Shown here: one piece after another, positions 36,270-47,828 of the stretch
Layout of the letters: every line of letters starts with the position of its first letter
Numbering within the stretch: the stretch's first letter is position 1
Origin: JADJXM01 sp937967285
GTDB lineage: Bacteria > Acidobacteriota > Blastocatellia > RBC074
DNA: 64,000 nt
NCBI GenBank assembly: GCA_050249535.1
Contig: JBFWQI010000001.1
Span: forward strand, 62,001-126,000
Direction of reading: 5' to 3'
Notes under the pieces: generated by a model
What the model saw: the letters and a program-made list of their open reading frames with translations, nothing else
The model's database searches: none
What the model was told of the DNA's origin: nothing
Program-made: the position numbers and the translations under genes

Positions 36270-36911
36270 TCAGACCCCGGTCGCTTCCGGTCCCCAGATA
36301 TATTTATGCAACTGGAGCTGCATTCTGGCGCGGATACCGGATTTGACGATCCAGTCGGCGAATTCGCGGAGGTCGACGGCGCCCCATACGGGGGAGAGGA
36401 GCGGCAGCGGTTCTCGCCGGTCGAGCCCGTAACGCCGGATGACTTCGATTGAATAGTCGAAGTCTGCGCGATCGGCGATGACGAACTTTATCTCATCGTG
36501 CGGGCGCAGGTCCTCGAGGTTGGGCCAGTAGTTGCGTTCGGATTCGCCGCTCCCCGGGCATTTGACGTCGATGATCCTGACGGCTCGCGGGTCGATGGGG
36601 CCGGCATCCAGGCTGCCTCCGGTTTCGACAAGGACCGAATAGCCGAGGTCGCACAGGCGCGTGATCAGCTCGCAGGCGGGTCTCTTCTGGACGAGCGGTT
36701 CTCCGCCGGTGATCTCGACCAGCCGGCAGCCGAATTGCTCGACGCGCCGGATGACCTCATCGATCTCCATCTCGGTTCCGCCGCTGAACGTGTACTCGCT
36801 GTCGCACCATGTGCAGCGCAGGTTGCACCATGTCAGCCGGACGAAGACGCACGGCAGACCTGCCCAGGATGACTCGCCCTGAATTGAATGAAATATTTCT
36901 GTTATCCTCAT
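36270..36911 (-). CDS. queE: 7-carboxy-7-deazaguanine synthase, radical SAM
   Basis: 213 residues. Radical SAM enzyme that contracts carboxytetrahydropterin to carboxydeazaguanine. N-terminus MRITEIFHSIQGESSWAG is the family signature; CNLRCTWCD gives the CxxxCxxC cluster ligands; EITGGEPLVQ follows. Start is ATG at 36911, chosen by homology; a GTG 25 codons earlier lies inside a palindrome and is not credible. Upstream of queC in the same direction, so one pathway. Confidence 0.95.
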   Translation of the reverse strand: MRITEIFHSIQGESSWAGLPCVFVRLTWCNLRCTWCDSEYTFSGGTEMEIDEVIRRVEQFGCRLVEITGGEPLVQKRPACELITRLCDLGYSVLVETGGSLDAGPIDPRAVRIIDVKCPGSGESERNYWPNLEDLRPHDEIKFVIADRADFDYSIEVIRRYGLDRREPLPLLSPVWGAVDLREFADWIVKSGIRARMQLQLHKYIWGPEATGV

Positions 36912-36963
36912 GTTCGAGGCTATATTTTGTGAGATCCGGGAAGGCGTGGCAAGAGGAAGGCTG

Positions 36964-36995
36964 CCGGAGTGCGTGGACGGTTCCACGCACTCCGG
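36964..36995. terminator. Perfect hairpin between DinB and queE genes
   Basis: 14-bp stem CCGGAGTGCGTGGA / TCCACGCACTCCGG with loop CGGT, starting seven bases after the DinB stop. No T-run on the minus strand, so either a Rho-type or a weak intrinsic terminator. Confidence 0.6.
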
Positions 36996-37002
36996 ACGGA
37001 TA

Positions 37003-37590
37003 TCAGAACAGCTTTTCGTTCGGCGGCTTGACGCCCTTCATGCGAAGGTAGATGGTCGTCTGACCGCGATGATGTGTCTGATGTTCGAACCCCTTGGCTA
37101 ATGCAACGCCGCGCGTGGCGTCGTACCGGCCGAAGAGCTTGACCGACTCGCCCATCTTCTTCGGGTCCATCGCCTTGACCGCGTTGATGACGTAGTCGTA
37201 GCTCTCCATGACGATCTTGCTCAGCCCGGCCTTGTTCTGAAACTCGGTCATCGTCTCGAGATTCTTGCCCTGATACGGATTGGCGGCTCCGGTGGCTGCG
37301 TTGCCGAACGCGAAATTGGCGTTCGCCAGGTGCAGGAACTGGCCGGCGAAGCTGCGGACTTCGGGTGTCGGTTTGAAGTTGGTGCCGTCCTCAGGCATGG
37401 CGTCGAGATATTCTTTCGTATATTCCTTCGCGCGTGTCCAGTCGGCCACCATCATCGAGATATGGTCCATGGCGGGACCTTTGGCGGCGGGAGTCCCGGA
37501 GGACTGCTGCGCCAGGCAGACGAGTGAAAATGCCGCGCTCAGCGCGATTGTGCTGACCAGGTAACGCAGAGCGATCATGGTTCGCTTCAT
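37003..37590 (-). CDS. DinB family protein, exported
   Basis: 195 residues from ATG at 37590, with AAAGGAGA upstream; a longer frame to 37782 has no support. A signal peptide (YLVSTIALSAAFSLVCLA) precedes the DinB four-helix bundle. Probable metal-ligand histidines are the first His of FLHLANANF and those of GFEHQTHHRGQ. DinB proteins include thiol-dependent metalloenzymes; many exported members have no known role. Alone between the queE hairpin and the divergent helicase gene. Confidence 0.88.
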   Translation of the reverse strand: MKRTMIALRYLVSTIALSAAFSLVCLAQQSSGTPAAKGPAMDHISMMVADWTRAKEYTKEYLDAMPEDGTNFKPTPEVRSFAGQFLHLANANFAFGNAATGAANPYQGKNLETMTEFQNKAGLSKIVMESYDYVINAVKAMDPKKMGESVKLFGRYDATRGVALAKGFEHQTHHRGQTTIYLRMKGVKPPNEKLF

Positions 37591-37859
37591 AAACTCTCCT
37601 TTGTCTTTGTTTGCTGAAACTTCATCAGGATTGCAGAGTCGATTCGCTCCGCAATCAACTGGTACGAACTGCCGGCCCGGAATGTTGCGCCGGAGGCCGA
37701 AATAGATGCGATCTCCGGCAGATCCGGAATCGCTGAGAGTCGAACAGGAGATCATGACTTTAGGTTGACAAGCATAATGCATGCTAGACTCTGAGCTTCG
37801 TACATTTAGTTACACAGCATCCGCTCAGGGCGCATAACTGTAAACGAATAAAGAGGTAT

Positions 37860-39876
<2,017 letters not shown>

Positions 39877-39979
39877 AAATAGCTGCTCAGGTTGTGGAGG
39901 AAGTTTCCAGTCTTATTTTGATGAGGCGATGGCATGCCGGAATTTGACCTTACAAGCAGATACGGATTTCGGGATACAC

Positions 39980-40010
39980 ACTGGAAACTGGCAACAGGAA
40001 ACTGGAAACT
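39980..40010. repeat. Second heptamer family (ACTGGAA)
   Basis: Four heptamers, ACTGGAA / ACTGGCA / ACAGGAA / ACTGGAA, then ACT. The reverse complement AGTTTCCAGT lies at 39902-39911, so the gap between helicase and peptidase genes can form a hairpin. No stop codons are built into this unit. Confidence 0.75.
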
Positions 40011-40057
40011 TTGACCCGGGCTGAGCAATTACCAATTAGAAATCAGGAGAATGCCCA

Positions 40058-41476
40058 ATGAAGGAAAGGCTTGTCAAAGCCCTTGCCGGCGTGCTCGTGG
40101 CGGTTCTGGCCGCCGGATTTTCTGCCGTTCCGGCGACGGCCGGGGAAGGGCCGATCGAGTGGGAGAAGGTCGACCGCGAGGCGCTGGAACTATTTCGCCA
40201 GTACCTGAGCATCGATACGACCAATCCGCCCGGAAACGAGATCGAGGGAGCGAAGTTCTTCGCAGAGATCTGCCGTCGCGAAGGTATCGAGCACAAGGTC
40301 TTCGAGCCATGGCCGGGTCGCGGTACGATCTGGGCACGGATCAAGGGGGACGGAAGCGCCCGACCGGTGATACTTCTCAATCATATCGATGTCGTCCCGC
40401 ATTCGAAGGAGTTCTGGTCGGCCGAAGCCTTCAAGGGCGAAATCCGCGACGGCTTCGTCTTCGGTCGCGGGGCGATGGACATGAAATCGCTCGGGATGGC
40501 GCAGTTTATGGTGCTGCTGACGCTCAAGCGTTCCGGAGTAAGGCTCAAACGGGACGTGATCTTCCTGGCAACCAGCGATGAAGAGGCGGGCGGGCTGCTC
40601 GGGGCCGGCTGGTTTGCTAAGACTCATCCTGATCTGCTCGCCAATGCCGAATTCCTGTTCAACGAAGGCGGGAGCAATGTCGTCGACGGACAGGGCAGGG
40701 TCTTCGGGATCGGAGTCGGTCCCTCGGAGAAGACGCCGGCCTGGCTGCGTCTGACCGCCACGGGCGAGCCCGGTCACGGGTCGATCCCCCGGCCGCAATC
40801 CGCGGTCAACCGGCTGATCAGGGCGCTCAACAAGCTTATCGATTATGTTCCGCCGGTTCAGCTGACGCCGGTGGTCGAACAGTCTTTCAGAGCCTACGCC
40901 GCCATCCTGCCTCCGGATCAGGCCGCCCGGTATGCAAATCTTCGCGAGAAGTTGCGCGACCCTGAGTTTCTCAAGAGTTTCGATCTCGATCCGGGCGTCC
41001 GCGCAGTGATCCGCAATACCATCTCCGTCACTGTCCTCGAGGGCAGCAACAAGATCAATGTCATCCCGCCGAAAGCGGTCGCGGAGATCGACACTCGCCT
41101 GGTTCCGGGCGAAAGTCTCGACCGCTGGATCAACGAATTGCGGAAGGTGATCGCGGATGATTCGATCCGGATTGAACCCATTCTGGCCTTTGCCGCCAAC
41201 GCGTCTCCGACCGACACGGCGCTGGTCCGATCGGTCAGGCACGTAGCAAGAAAGCGGTTCCCGGATTCGGAGATAACACACCCGGTGCTGACGGGATTCA
41301 CCGACAGCCATTATTTTCGCGAACTGGGGATCCACTGCTACGGGTTCTCGCCGTTCGTCGCGTCCCCGCGCGAACTCGGAGACGGCTTTCACGGCAACGA
41401 CGAACGGATCGGCGTCAGGCCGTTTCTGGACGGCGTCAGATTCCTTTACGAGGTGGTCGACCACCTCTCGAATTGA
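40058..41476 (+). CDS. Exported M20 family metallopeptidase
   Basis: 472 residues. Signal peptide (VKALAGVLVAVLAAGFSAV). Di-zinc site motifs: HIDVVP, GRGAMDMK, TSDEEAGG with the catalytic Glu, and a C-terminal zinc His in TGFTDSHYF. The dimerisation domain lies in the middle (ATGEPGHGSIPRP). Cleaves peptides or N-acyl amino acids in the envelope; exact substrate unknown. ATG at 40058 follows AGGAG. Three downstream genes are tightly spaced and could be co-transcribed. Confidence 0.93.
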   Translation: MKERLVKALAGVLVAVLAAGFSAVPATAGEGPIEWEKVDREALELFRQYLSIDTTNPPGNEIEGAKFFAEICRREGIEHKVFEPWPGRGTIWARIKGDGSARPVILLNHIDVVPHSKEFWSAEAFKGEIRDGFVFGRGAMDMKSLGMAQFMVLLTLKRSGVRLKRDVIFLATSDEEAGGLLGAGWFAKTHPDLLANAEFLFNEGGSNVVDGQGRVFGIGVGPSEKTPAWLRLTATGEPGHGSIPRPQSAVNRLIRALNKLIDYVPPVQLTPVVEQSFRAYAAILPPDQAARYANLREKLRDPEFLKSFDLDPGVRAVIRNTISVTVLEGSNKINVIPPKAVAEIDTRLVPGESLDRWINELRKVIADDSIRIEPILAFAANASPTDTALVRSVRHVARKRFPDSEITHPVLTGFTDSHYFRELGIHCYGFSPFVASPRELGDGFHGNDERIGVRPFLDGVRFLYEVVDHLSN

Positions 41477-41489
41477 GCGGAGCTTGAAA

Positions 41490-41885
41490 ATGGTATCCAT
41501 CGAGCTGAAGAGAAGGATTCGCTGGGCCGACGCCGATGCCGCGCACAGGCTCCATTTTCCCCGGATGTTCGAATACTTCGAGGAAGGGGAGACCGAACTG
41601 CTCCGCTCGCTCGGCATCACGATGTATGACGGATCCGAATACGGATTCCCGCGCAAGCACGTCGAAGCGGTATTTCACCGGGTGCTTCCGCTCGATGCGC
41701 CTTTCATTCTCAGGGTTTCGGTCGGTAAACTCGGCCGAACATCGATCAGATACGATTTTCAGGTCTTCGCCGATGATCCGGAACGCGAGCTTGCGCTCGA
41801 GGGATCGATGACGGTGGTGACGGTCAGGGACAACGTCCCTGTCGAGATTCCGGAATCCCTCAGACGAGCCTTGAGCGGCGACTGA
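41490..41885 (+). CDS. Acyl-CoA thioesterase, hotdog fold (4HBT-like)
   Basis: 131 residues. RIRWADADAAHRLHFPRMFEY corresponds to the Asp-containing signature of 4-hydroxybenzoyl-CoA thioesterases, though the usual GHVNN is replaced by AHRLHF. The fold is small and cytoplasmic. ATG at 41490, with GGAGC upstream; TTG at 41484 is less likely. Lies 13 bp after the M20 peptidase and 28 bp before the quinone oxidoreductase. Confidence 0.85.
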   Translation: MVSIELKRRIRWADADAAHRLHFPRMFEYFEEGETELLRSLGITMYDGSEYGFPRKHVEAVFHRVLPLDAPFILRVSVGKLGRTSIRYDFQVFADDPERELALEGSMTVVTVRDNVPVEIPESLRRALSGD

Positions 41886-41913
41886 GGGCGCCGAGAGGAA
41901 AAGGAGAAAACTG

Positions 41914-42924
41914 ATGAAAGCGATAGTTCTGCACGAACTCGGAAATTACGACAACCTCAGGCTGGAGGAGATCCCGGATCCTCAACCCGGCCCCGGCGAA
42001 GCCGTGGTCCGGCTCAAAGCGGCGGCTCTCAACCACAGAGATGTCTTCATCATTAATAAACTGTATCCCGGGATCAAACTGCCGGCGATTCTGGGGAGCG
42101 ATGGCGCGGGTGTGGTCGAGTCGGTCGGCGAGGGAGTCAATTCCGAGCTGATCGGATCGCAAGTCGTCATCGAACCCGGTCTTGAGTGGGGCCCGGATGA
42201 GCACATTCAGGGACGCAGCTATCGCATCCTGGGAATGCCTGAGGACGGGACATTCGCGGAGAGGATCCGGATTCCTGCGGTCAACCTGCATCCGAAGCCG
42301 GCTCATCTCACTTTCGAGGAGGCTGCCGCTCTGCCGCTTGCCGGGCTGACCGCATTCAGGTCGGTCGTTACCAGAGCGAAGGTCCAGCCGGGCGAGACCG
42401 TGCTCGTGACCGGAATCGGCGGCGGAGTCGCCCTCTTCGCAATGCAGATCGCCGTCAGACTCGGGGCAAAGGTCGTTGTCACATCGAGCAGCGACGAAAA
42501 GATAGAGATGGCACGGAAACTCGGCGCCTCGGGCGGCGCCAACTACCGGAATCAGGACTGGGGCAAGGAGGTTGCCGCGCTCGCGGGTGGCGCCGGCCCC
42601 GATGTCGTCATCGACAGCGCCGGCGGCGAAACCCTGGAAACCGCCGTCAAGATCATCAGACCCGGCGGCCGGATCGTCTTTTACGGTGCAACGACCGGAC
42701 TGGCGCGCAATCTGGACCTTTACCGGTTCTTCTTCAAACAGCTGACAATGATGGGCACGACCATGGGCAGCCCCCGTGAATTCGCATCGCTCCTCGAAAT
42801 GTACTCAGACCCCGCGATGAAACCCGTGGTCGACCATGTCTTTCCGCTGGCCGATGCCCCGGACGCTCATCGCCGGATGGCCGAGGCGACTCAGTTCGGC
42901 AAGATCGTCCTTAGAATCGATTGA
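41914..42924 (+). CDS. Zinc-independent MDR-type oxidoreductase (quinone oxidoreductase-like)
   Basis: 336 residues, medium-chain dehydrogenase/reductase. N-terminal GroES-like domain (AALNHRDVFIINKLYPGIKL), nucleotide-binding fold with VTGIGGGVALFAMQIA. It lacks the structural zinc cysteines and the catalytic Cys/His set of alcohol dehydrogenases, so it belongs to the quinone or enoyl reductase side. ATG at 41914 with GGAGA upstream. Likely in one operon with the thioesterase. Confidence 0.9.
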   Translation: MKAIVLHELGNYDNLRLEEIPDPQPGPGEAVVRLKAAALNHRDVFIINKLYPGIKLPAILGSDGAGVVESVGEGVNSELIGSQVVIEPGLEWGPDEHIQGRSYRILGMPEDGTFAERIRIPAVNLHPKPAHLTFEEAAALPLAGLTAFRSVVTRAKVQPGETVLVTGIGGGVALFAMQIAVRLGAKVVVTSSSDEKIEMARKLGASGGANYRNQDWGKEVAALAGGAGPDVVIDSAGGETLETAVKIIRPGGRIVFYGATTGLARNLDLYRFFFKQLTMMGTTMGSPREFASLLEMYSDPAMKPVVDHVFPLADAPDAHRRMAEATQFGKIVLRID

Positions 42925-42969
42925 CCTTAATAATGTTGGATAAATAATTCACAAAGTCCGTTGCCGAGG

Positions 42970-42998
42970 TTGGATTAAGTGTTCGGTCGTGCTACACT
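42970..42998 (+). promoter_or_regulatory. Promoter of atpD-atpC
   Basis: TTGGAT (42970-42975), 17-bp spacer, TACACT (42993-42998), about 155 bp before the atpD ATG. The long leader between could carry regulation. Confidence 0.65.
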
Positions 42999-43158
42999 CC
43001 ATTCCTTTAACTGGGCAATCATAAGTTCACCTGCGACTTGAGCTGGGGTAATCGGACAGGGCGGCAGCGATCGCCATCAACATACGTCATACGGACCTGG
43101 ATCTGTGAGACCCCTGCCTCTCAAGGCTGCCAAATACGAAGGAGTAGACGAGAACGAT

Positions 43159-44610
<1,452 letters not shown>

Positions 44611-44623
44611 CTGAGGGCGAACA

Positions 44624-45034
44624 ATGGCGGACAAGATAAAACTGGAAGTTTTGACGCCGGAAAGACTCGTCCTCAGCGTATCGGTCGATGAGGTCGTCAT
44701 TCCGGGTTTGAACGGGGAACTGGGAATTCTTCCCAATCACACTGCCCTGATTTCGCAACTCAAGACAGGCATCCTGACCTATCGGTCGGGAGGCGATAAG
44801 AAGTTGCTGCACGTCAGCGGGGGATTTGCAGAGGTTCTCCCGGACCAGGTGTCAGTCCTTTCGGACGTCGCCGAAAGGTCCGAGGAGATCGACCTCGAGA
44901 GGGCCCGCCGGGCACTCGAACGGGCCGAGAAGCGGATCGCCCAGAACGGAGATGACGTCGATTTCGCGCAAGCCGAACTGAAGCTGCAGCGCGCAATGAT
45001 TCGCGTCCAGCTGGCGGCCAGGGGACAGGGTTAG
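44624..45034 (+). CDS. atpC: ATP synthase F1 epsilon subunit
   Basis: 136 residues. N-terminal beta sandwich (LEVLTPERLVLSVSVDEVVIP, GELGILPNHTALIS) followed by the two-helix C-terminal domain (RARRALERAEKRIA), so it can act as the usual inhibitory lever. It makes the central stalk with gamma. Co-transcribed with atpD and terminated by the hairpin at 45053-45114. Confidence 0.97.
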   Translation: MADKIKLEVLTPERLVLSVSVDEVVIPGLNGELGILPNHTALISQLKTGILTYRSGGDKKLLHVSGGFAEVLPDQVSVLSDVAERSEEIDLERARRALERAEKRIAQNGDDVDFAQAELKLQRAMIRVQLAARGQG

Positions 45035-45052
45035 CACTCGAAGATCAGTAAA

Positions 45053-45114
45053 CGCGGGGGATACGAAGTTACCGGGCGTCAGCGACCGGTTGCTTCGTAT
45101 CCCCCGCGGTTTTT
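45053..45114 (+). terminator. Strong intrinsic terminator of atpDC
   Basis: 16-bp perfect stem CGCGGGGGATACGAAG / CTTCGTATCCCCCGCG, a loop that holds its own small ACCGG/CCGGT stem, then GTTTTT. It lies 18 bp after the atpC stop. Confidence 0.95.
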
Positions 45115-45125
45115 CCGCGGCAGTA

Positions 45126-45602
45126 TCAGTGACTGATCGTGATCCTGGTCATCGAGCCATCCTTGTTCCGCCACATCGAAACCCAGAAGTTGCCCGCCGT
45201 GACAACCTTCCTTGCGTGTCTCGCACCGTTTTCGCTTTCGCTGATCTCGGCATCTCCCACGACGTCCTTCCAGTCGGGGATATTCTTGTCTTCGTAAAAA
45301 GCTATCTGAATCGCCTTCACTTTATCGTTGTCGTAATGAACGGTGAGAATGTTGTCGCCGTCGAACTTGTAGTCCGCGCTGGTGTCTGTCGAGGACGACG
45401 AGTTTCCGAGGGCTTTCTTGATCTCATCGCGACTCATTCCGAGACTGACGCCTTTGAATTCCTGCATCACTTTTACCGGCGCAGGAGCCGGATCCTGTAA
45501 GTTGGCGATTGGGCTGACATCCGCTCTGACTACGAAAACTGTAGAGAGGCAAAGGATGACAGCAAATGATAAGGATACGGCAGGGAAATACCGTCTGATC
45601 AT
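45126..45602 (-). CDS. Exported BamE/SmpA-like small protein
   Basis: 158 residues. N-terminal signal or anchor (FPAVSLSFAVILCLSTVFVV). The mature part has FKGVSLGMSRDEIKKALG, the pattern of the SmpA/OmlA (BamE-like) fold, followed by a short beta domain. It lacks a lipobox, so unlike BamE it is not an obvious lipoprotein. ATG at 45602 follows AAAGGAGA. Lies opposite atpC, next to the terminator, and divergent from the Tol operon. Confidence 0.65.
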   Translation of the reverse strand: MIRRYFPAVSLSFAVILCLSTVFVVRADVSPIANLQDPAPAPVKVMQEFKGVSLGMSRDEIKKALGNSSSSTDTSADYKFDGDNILTVHYDNDKVKAIQIAFYEDKNIPDWKDVVGDAEISESENGARHARKVVTAGNFWVSMWRNKDGSMTRITISH

Positions 45603-45729
45603 GGCTTGCTCTCCTTTGTTAAGGCCGAATACCGACCCTGAGGTCGGTCTGACTCGATTATTTTATTGTAATCTCATCATCCGGCTCGTTATCGGTCAGT
45701 TATGGCTATTTCTGCGGTAGAAGGGTTTC

Positions 45730-45758
45730 TTGAACCGGATATGGACGCATGATACCAT
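45730..45758 (+). promoter_or_regulatory. Promoter of the Tol-Pal operon
   Basis: TTGAAC (45730-45735), 17-bp spacer, TACCAT (45753-45758), about 60 bp before the first possible start of tolQ. Confidence 0.6.
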
Positions 45759-45817
45759 AACTCAACTTCTAGACTGAACAGTTCCAGACTGCAAAAGTGC
45801 TAATTACCTGCTGATCG

Positions 45818-46567
45818 GTGAACGGTCAGGGGTTACTTTTCTGGCCGGAATTCATACATGGAGCGGAATCATTGTTAAATAATTTTATTCTGGGCGCGAT
45901 ATTGCTGCAGGCAGGCGAGAAGAGCGGGAGCCTTGTGGATCTGATCTTCAGGGCCAGTCCGATTGCAAAGATCGTTCTACTGATACTGCTCATCTTTTCG
46001 GTGGTTTCGTGGGCGATCATCTTCGCGAAGGAACGGGAGACGAAGCGGGCTCGCGAGCAGTCGAGGAGTTTTCTGGAGCTGTTCGAGAGGAGCCAGCGGT
46101 GGTCGGAGGTCCAGGCGGGCATCTCGCCATTCACGAAGAGTCCGTTGACAGCGATCTTTCTGGCCGCACAGGCAGAGCTTCAGGCGCAGCGCCGTCTCAA
46201 TCTGGAAGCCGTTCAGCGGGTAATGCAGAGCGTGGCGATTCGTGAGACGTCGCGGCTCGAGGAGAGTCTCGGTTGGCTGGCTTCAACCGCAAGCGCTTCG
46301 CCGTTCATTGGACTGTTCGGAACGGTGGTCGGAATAATCATCGCCTTCCAGGGGCTGACGCAGGCGACGACGGCCTCGATCCAGGCGGTTGCGCCGGGGA
46401 TCGCCGAGGCGCTGGTTGCGACCGCTGCCGGCATTGCCGCTGCCGTTCCCGCCGTCCTGGCCTACAATCATTATCTGAACAGGATCAAGATCCTGGCGGC
46501 GGAGATGGACAGCTTCTCTCTGAAGCTGCTCAACTTCATCGAGCGTGAAGCGGAGGCTCAGGCGTAG
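45818..46567 (+). CDS. tolQ: TolQ/ExbB proton channel subunit
   Basis: About 249 residues, MotA/TolQ/ExbB family. Three membrane helices: IAKIVLLILLIFSVVSWAII, then the pair in STASASPFIGLFGTVVGIII and LVATAAGIAAAVPAVLAY that lines the proton path. With TolR it energises TolA for outer-membrane constriction. The start is uncertain: GTG at 45818 has no ribosome binding site, and TTG at 45872 has GGAG eight bases upstream. First gene of tolQ-tolR-tolA-tolB-pal-cpoB. Confidence 0.93.
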   Translation: MNGQGLLFWPEFIHGAESLLNNFILGAILLQAGEKSGSLVDLIFRASPIAKIVLLILLIFSVVSWAIIFAKERETKRAREQSRSFLELFERSQRWSEVQAGISPFTKSPLTAIFLAAQAELQAQRRLNLEAVQRVMQSVAIRETSRLEESLGWLASTASASPFIGLFGTVVGIIIAFQGLTQATTASIQAVAPGIAEALVATAAGIAAAVPAVLAYNHYLNRIKILAAEMDSFSLKLLNFIEREAEAQA

Positions 46568-46570
46568 GGG

Positions 46571-46999
46571 ATGGCATTCACGAATCGAAACGGAAGGACG
46601 CAGACGGCGCTGGCTGAGATCAACGTAACTCCGCTGGTCGACGTCATGCTCGTGCTGCTGATCATTTTTATGGTCACTGCGCCGATCCTGCAGACAGGGA
46701 TCCAGGTCAATTTGCCGAAGACGCGCGAAGCGAAGTCCGAGGAAGCGACCCCGAGGGCCCTGATTCTGTCGGTCGACCGGGAAGGATCGGTCTATCTGAG
46801 CGGGAAGGATGAGCGCCGGCCCGTCAGGATCGATGATCTTCCGGAGCTGCTCAACAAGAGACTGGAAGGCTCGACTGACCGTCGAATCTACCTGCGCGGC
46901 GACGGTGAGACGCCGTACCGCGTCATCGCTTACGTACTTGACCAGGCCAGGAGGGCGAATGCAACCGTCAGTCTGGTCACGGAACCAACCAGAAGATAG
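46571..46999 (+). CDS. tolR: TolR/ExbD biopolymer transport protein
   Basis: 142 residues. One N-terminal helix with the conserved proton-carrying Asp (INVTPLVDVMLVLLIIFMVT) and a periplasmic domain (VNLPKTREAKS, DLPELLNKRLEG). Starts three bases after tolQ, so coupled. Confidence 0.95.
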   Translation: MAFTNRNGRTQTALAEINVTPLVDVMLVLLIIFMVTAPILQTGIQVNLPKTREAKSEEATPRALILSVDREGSVYLSGKDERRPVRIDDLPELLNKRLEGSTDRRIYLRGDGETPYRVIAYVLDQARRANATVSLVTEPTRR

Positions 47000-47010
47000 G
47001 CGATCTGCAA

Positions 47011-47817
47011 GTGGACAGAGACAGAAGATCAGGGACTCTGCTATCGGCCGCGCTGCATGCCGGTCTGCTGATCGCGCTCTTCATCTTTTTCCGGCATCCG
47101 CTGAGCACGCAGATCGTGGCGGCGGGAGAAGGGCAGGACGGCGGCGACGGCGCTATCGAGGTCGGCGTGGTGGACGCGGGGACGCTCGGGCTGTCTGTTC
47201 CGCGAAGGGTGACGACGCTCGGAGACGACGCCGGGGCGGTAAACAACGAGCTGCTGGAGACCGTCCGTCCGAAGGATGATGCCGAGGCGCTGCCATCAGA
47301 AACGAGGCCCGAGAAGCCTGAAGAGAAGACTGTCAGAACTGAGCGGCCGACCGACGCCCGGCGGGATCGGCTGGTGACGCGCGAGCCGATGCGCGGGAGT
47401 TCGGCCGGTACGAGTGTCGAGGTTGGCCGAAGCTCCGGAACTCAGCAGCCGGCGATGAGCGGCGGCATCGGCATCGGCGGAGGCGGCGCTTCCGGTGCTT
47501 CCGGGGTCCCCGGAGGCTCCGAATACGGCCGCCGGATACAGCTCATACTGAGTCGCAATTACAATCCGCCGGCCACGGCCGATGTCTCCTCGACTCAGTA
47601 CGTTGTCGTAGAGCTGAGGATTGCGCGGGACGGCAGGATTCTTTCGATCGTCAACGGCAGGCTGGCGCAGATCAAGCGGCGCAGCCCGATCGAGCTGGTC
47701 AACTTCGCCGCTGAAAGAGCGATCCTGGCCTCGAATCCTCTCCCCCCGTTTCCGAACGGTTTTCTGCTCGGCGCGCAGGAGGCCACGGCGGAGATATGGT
47801 TCAGGTATCCGAAATAA
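47011..47817 (+). CDS. tolA: TolA-like energy-transducing protein
   Basis: 268 residues from GTG at 47011. One N-terminal helix (SAALHAGLLIALFIFF) with the His typical of TolA/TonB anchors, a low-complexity Asp/Glu/Arg and then Gly/Ser linker (residues 45-165), and a C-terminal TonB/TolA domain (RRIQLILSRNYNPPA, VELRIARDGRILS). Much shorter than E. coli TolA, and without the long helical domain. Position between tolR and tolB fixes the role as transducer. Confidence 0.85.
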   Translation: MDRDRRSGTLLSAALHAGLLIALFIFFRHPLSTQIVAAGEGQDGGDGAIEVGVVDAGTLGLSVPRRVTTLGDDAGAVNNELLETVRPKDDAEALPSETRPEKPEEKTVRTERPTDARRDRLVTREPMRGSSAGTSVEVGRSSGTQQPAMSGGIGIGGGGASGASGVPGGSEYGRRIQLILSRNYNPPATADVSSTQYVVVELRIARDGRILSIVNGRLAQIKRRSPIELVNFAAERAILASNPLPPFPNGFLLGAQEATAEIWFRYPK

Positions 47818-47828
47818 TTTAAGGAATA

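Noticed and set aside
37766..37791. Promoter for the helicase gene (TTGACA and TAGACT)
   Set aside because: The spacer is only 14 bp, too short for a usual sigma70 site, although TGC before TAGACT is an extended -10.
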